Origin: Acidobacteriota bacterium
GTDB taxonomy: Bacteria; Acidobacteriota; Terriglobia; Terriglobales; Acidobacteriaceae
Direction of reading: 5' to 3'
DNA: 5,888 nt
NCBI GenBank assembly: GCA_021781255.1
Contig: JAJXXG010000900.1
Span: forward strand, 1 to 5,888
Shown: in pieces, positions 5,343 through 5,888 of the stretch
How positions within the stretch are numbered: the stretch's first letter is position 1
Layout: each line of letters starts with the position of its first letter
Translations under genes and position numbers: made by a program
Notes under the pieces: generated by a model
The model's database searches: none
Told to the model about the DNA's origin: nothing
The model's input: only the letters and a program-made list of their open reading frames with translations

Positions 5343-5840
5343 ATGACCCACGACAGTCACGTCGCAAAAGCGGTCACCGTTAAAAATCTCTTTGATCCAA
5401 GTCTGGCGAGAGATACAAAGCAGCGCGTGATGGAGCTCGATCCTCACAGTCAGCGGCTCTGGGGCACTATGGCCGTCGCCCAAACCCTCGCGCACTGCAC
5501 TTCTGGCCTGGAGATGGCGATGGGCGTTATCAAACCCAAACGGGCACCGTTCCCTGCCAACGTCATGGGCCTGCTGATTAAGCCACTTGTCTTTGGGAAT
5601 GACAAGCCCATGCGTCGCAATTCACCTTCGTCGCCGGAGCTCTTTTCCGCGGACCATATCAAAGTCGACTTCGAGCGAGAGCGCGGCGATCTCATCGCAG
5701 CGATCGATCGCTTCGTCAATGAGGGAGCAGCATGCTGCACCCAGCACCCACATCCATTCTTTGGTCCGCTCAAACCGCAGCAGTGGGCCATTTTGATGTA
5801 CAAACACATCGATCATCATCTGAGGCAGTTCGGTGTTTGA
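5343..5840 (+). CDS. DUF1569 (DinB-like four-helix) protein
   Basis: A 165-residue protein with the DUF1569 pattern: RLWGTMAVAQTLAHCTSGLEMAMG (38-61), like the family's 'WGkmt..QmlaH....le.a.G' with His51; a Pro-rich middle (KPMRRNSPSSPE, 88-99); a helix with FERERGDLIAAIDRF (110-124); HPFFGPLKPQQW (137-148); and the C-terminal YKHIDHHLRQFG (153-164). Together with His51, His155 and His159 are candidates for the metal site typical of the DinB superfamily. The biochemical role of DUF1569 is not established; relatives in the superfamily include thiol-dependent transferases. The protein appears complete and cytosolic, with no signal peptide. It starts 108 bp after the hydrolase in the same direction, so co-transcription is possible. 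The family assignment is strong; the function is unknown. Confidence 0.88.
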   Translation: MTHDSHVAKAVTVKNLFDPSLARDTKQRVMELDPHSQRLWGTMAVAQTLAHCTSGLEMAMGVIKPKRAPFPANVMGLLIKPLVFGNDKPMRRNSPSSPELFSADHIKVDFERERGDLIAAIDRFVNEGAACCTQHPHPFFGPLKPQQWAILMYKHIDHHLRQFGV

Positions 5841-5888
5841 AGCACAATTAGGCCTCAGTTCTGGGCGCTAAGGGTTGTTCGCAATTTT
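5841..5888. other. Non-coding end of window
   Basis: The 48 bases after the DUF1569 stop contain no recognisable gene start, hairpin or terminator. The sequence becomes AT-richer at the very end (GCAATTTT). Confidence 0.4.

Overview
The window looks like a chromosomal segment of a high-GC, free-living Gram-negative bacterium. Acidobacteriota is my best guess. It rests on the style of the proteins (a class I aminotransferase of the GAGEP type, a small extracytoplasmic 'GTWKLN..KS' lipoprotein) and on hairpin repeats carrying a TGGGGCACCC head, which I associate with that phylum from memory only. No rRNA or other firm phylogenetic marker is present. No CRISPR array, tRNA, phage gene or transposase was seen.

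Layout from left to right. Bases 1-652 (minus) hold the N-terminal 217 residues of a PLP-dependent aspartate/aromatic-type aminotransferase that runs off the left edge. Only 32 bp away, and divergent, is a DUF309 gene (685-1110, plus). A gap of about 330 bp (1111-1438) carries a striking long hairpin. Then come two closely spaced plus-strand genes of visibly lower GC: a 77-residue two-helix membrane protein (1439-1672) and a 153-residue probable lipoprotein (1689-2150). The lipoprotein's last codons and stop lie inside a second hairpin that shares the TGGGGCACCC head. Convergent to it is a full-length Ada-type alkylation repair regulator and methyltransferase (2181-3257, minus). After a 300-bp intergenic region comes a Tat-exported Ntn-hydrolase-like protein resembling the C45 acyltransferase/hydrolase family (3561-5234, plus). 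A DUF1569 (DinB-like) protein (5343-5840, plus) follows, and 48 bp of non-coding sequence ends the window.

The genes do not form one pathway. Ada is a self-contained response to methylated DNA, with a plausible promoter but only weak Ada-box resemblance upstream. The membrane protein and lipoprotein are probably one transcription unit of unknown function. The hydrolase and DUF1569 gene could be co-transcribed (108-bp gap), but nothing ties their functions together.

I found no convincing undescribed multi-gene system. The most interesting signal is the pair of hairpins with unrelated stems but the same head and a similar loop, one of which appears to supply the C-terminus of a gene.
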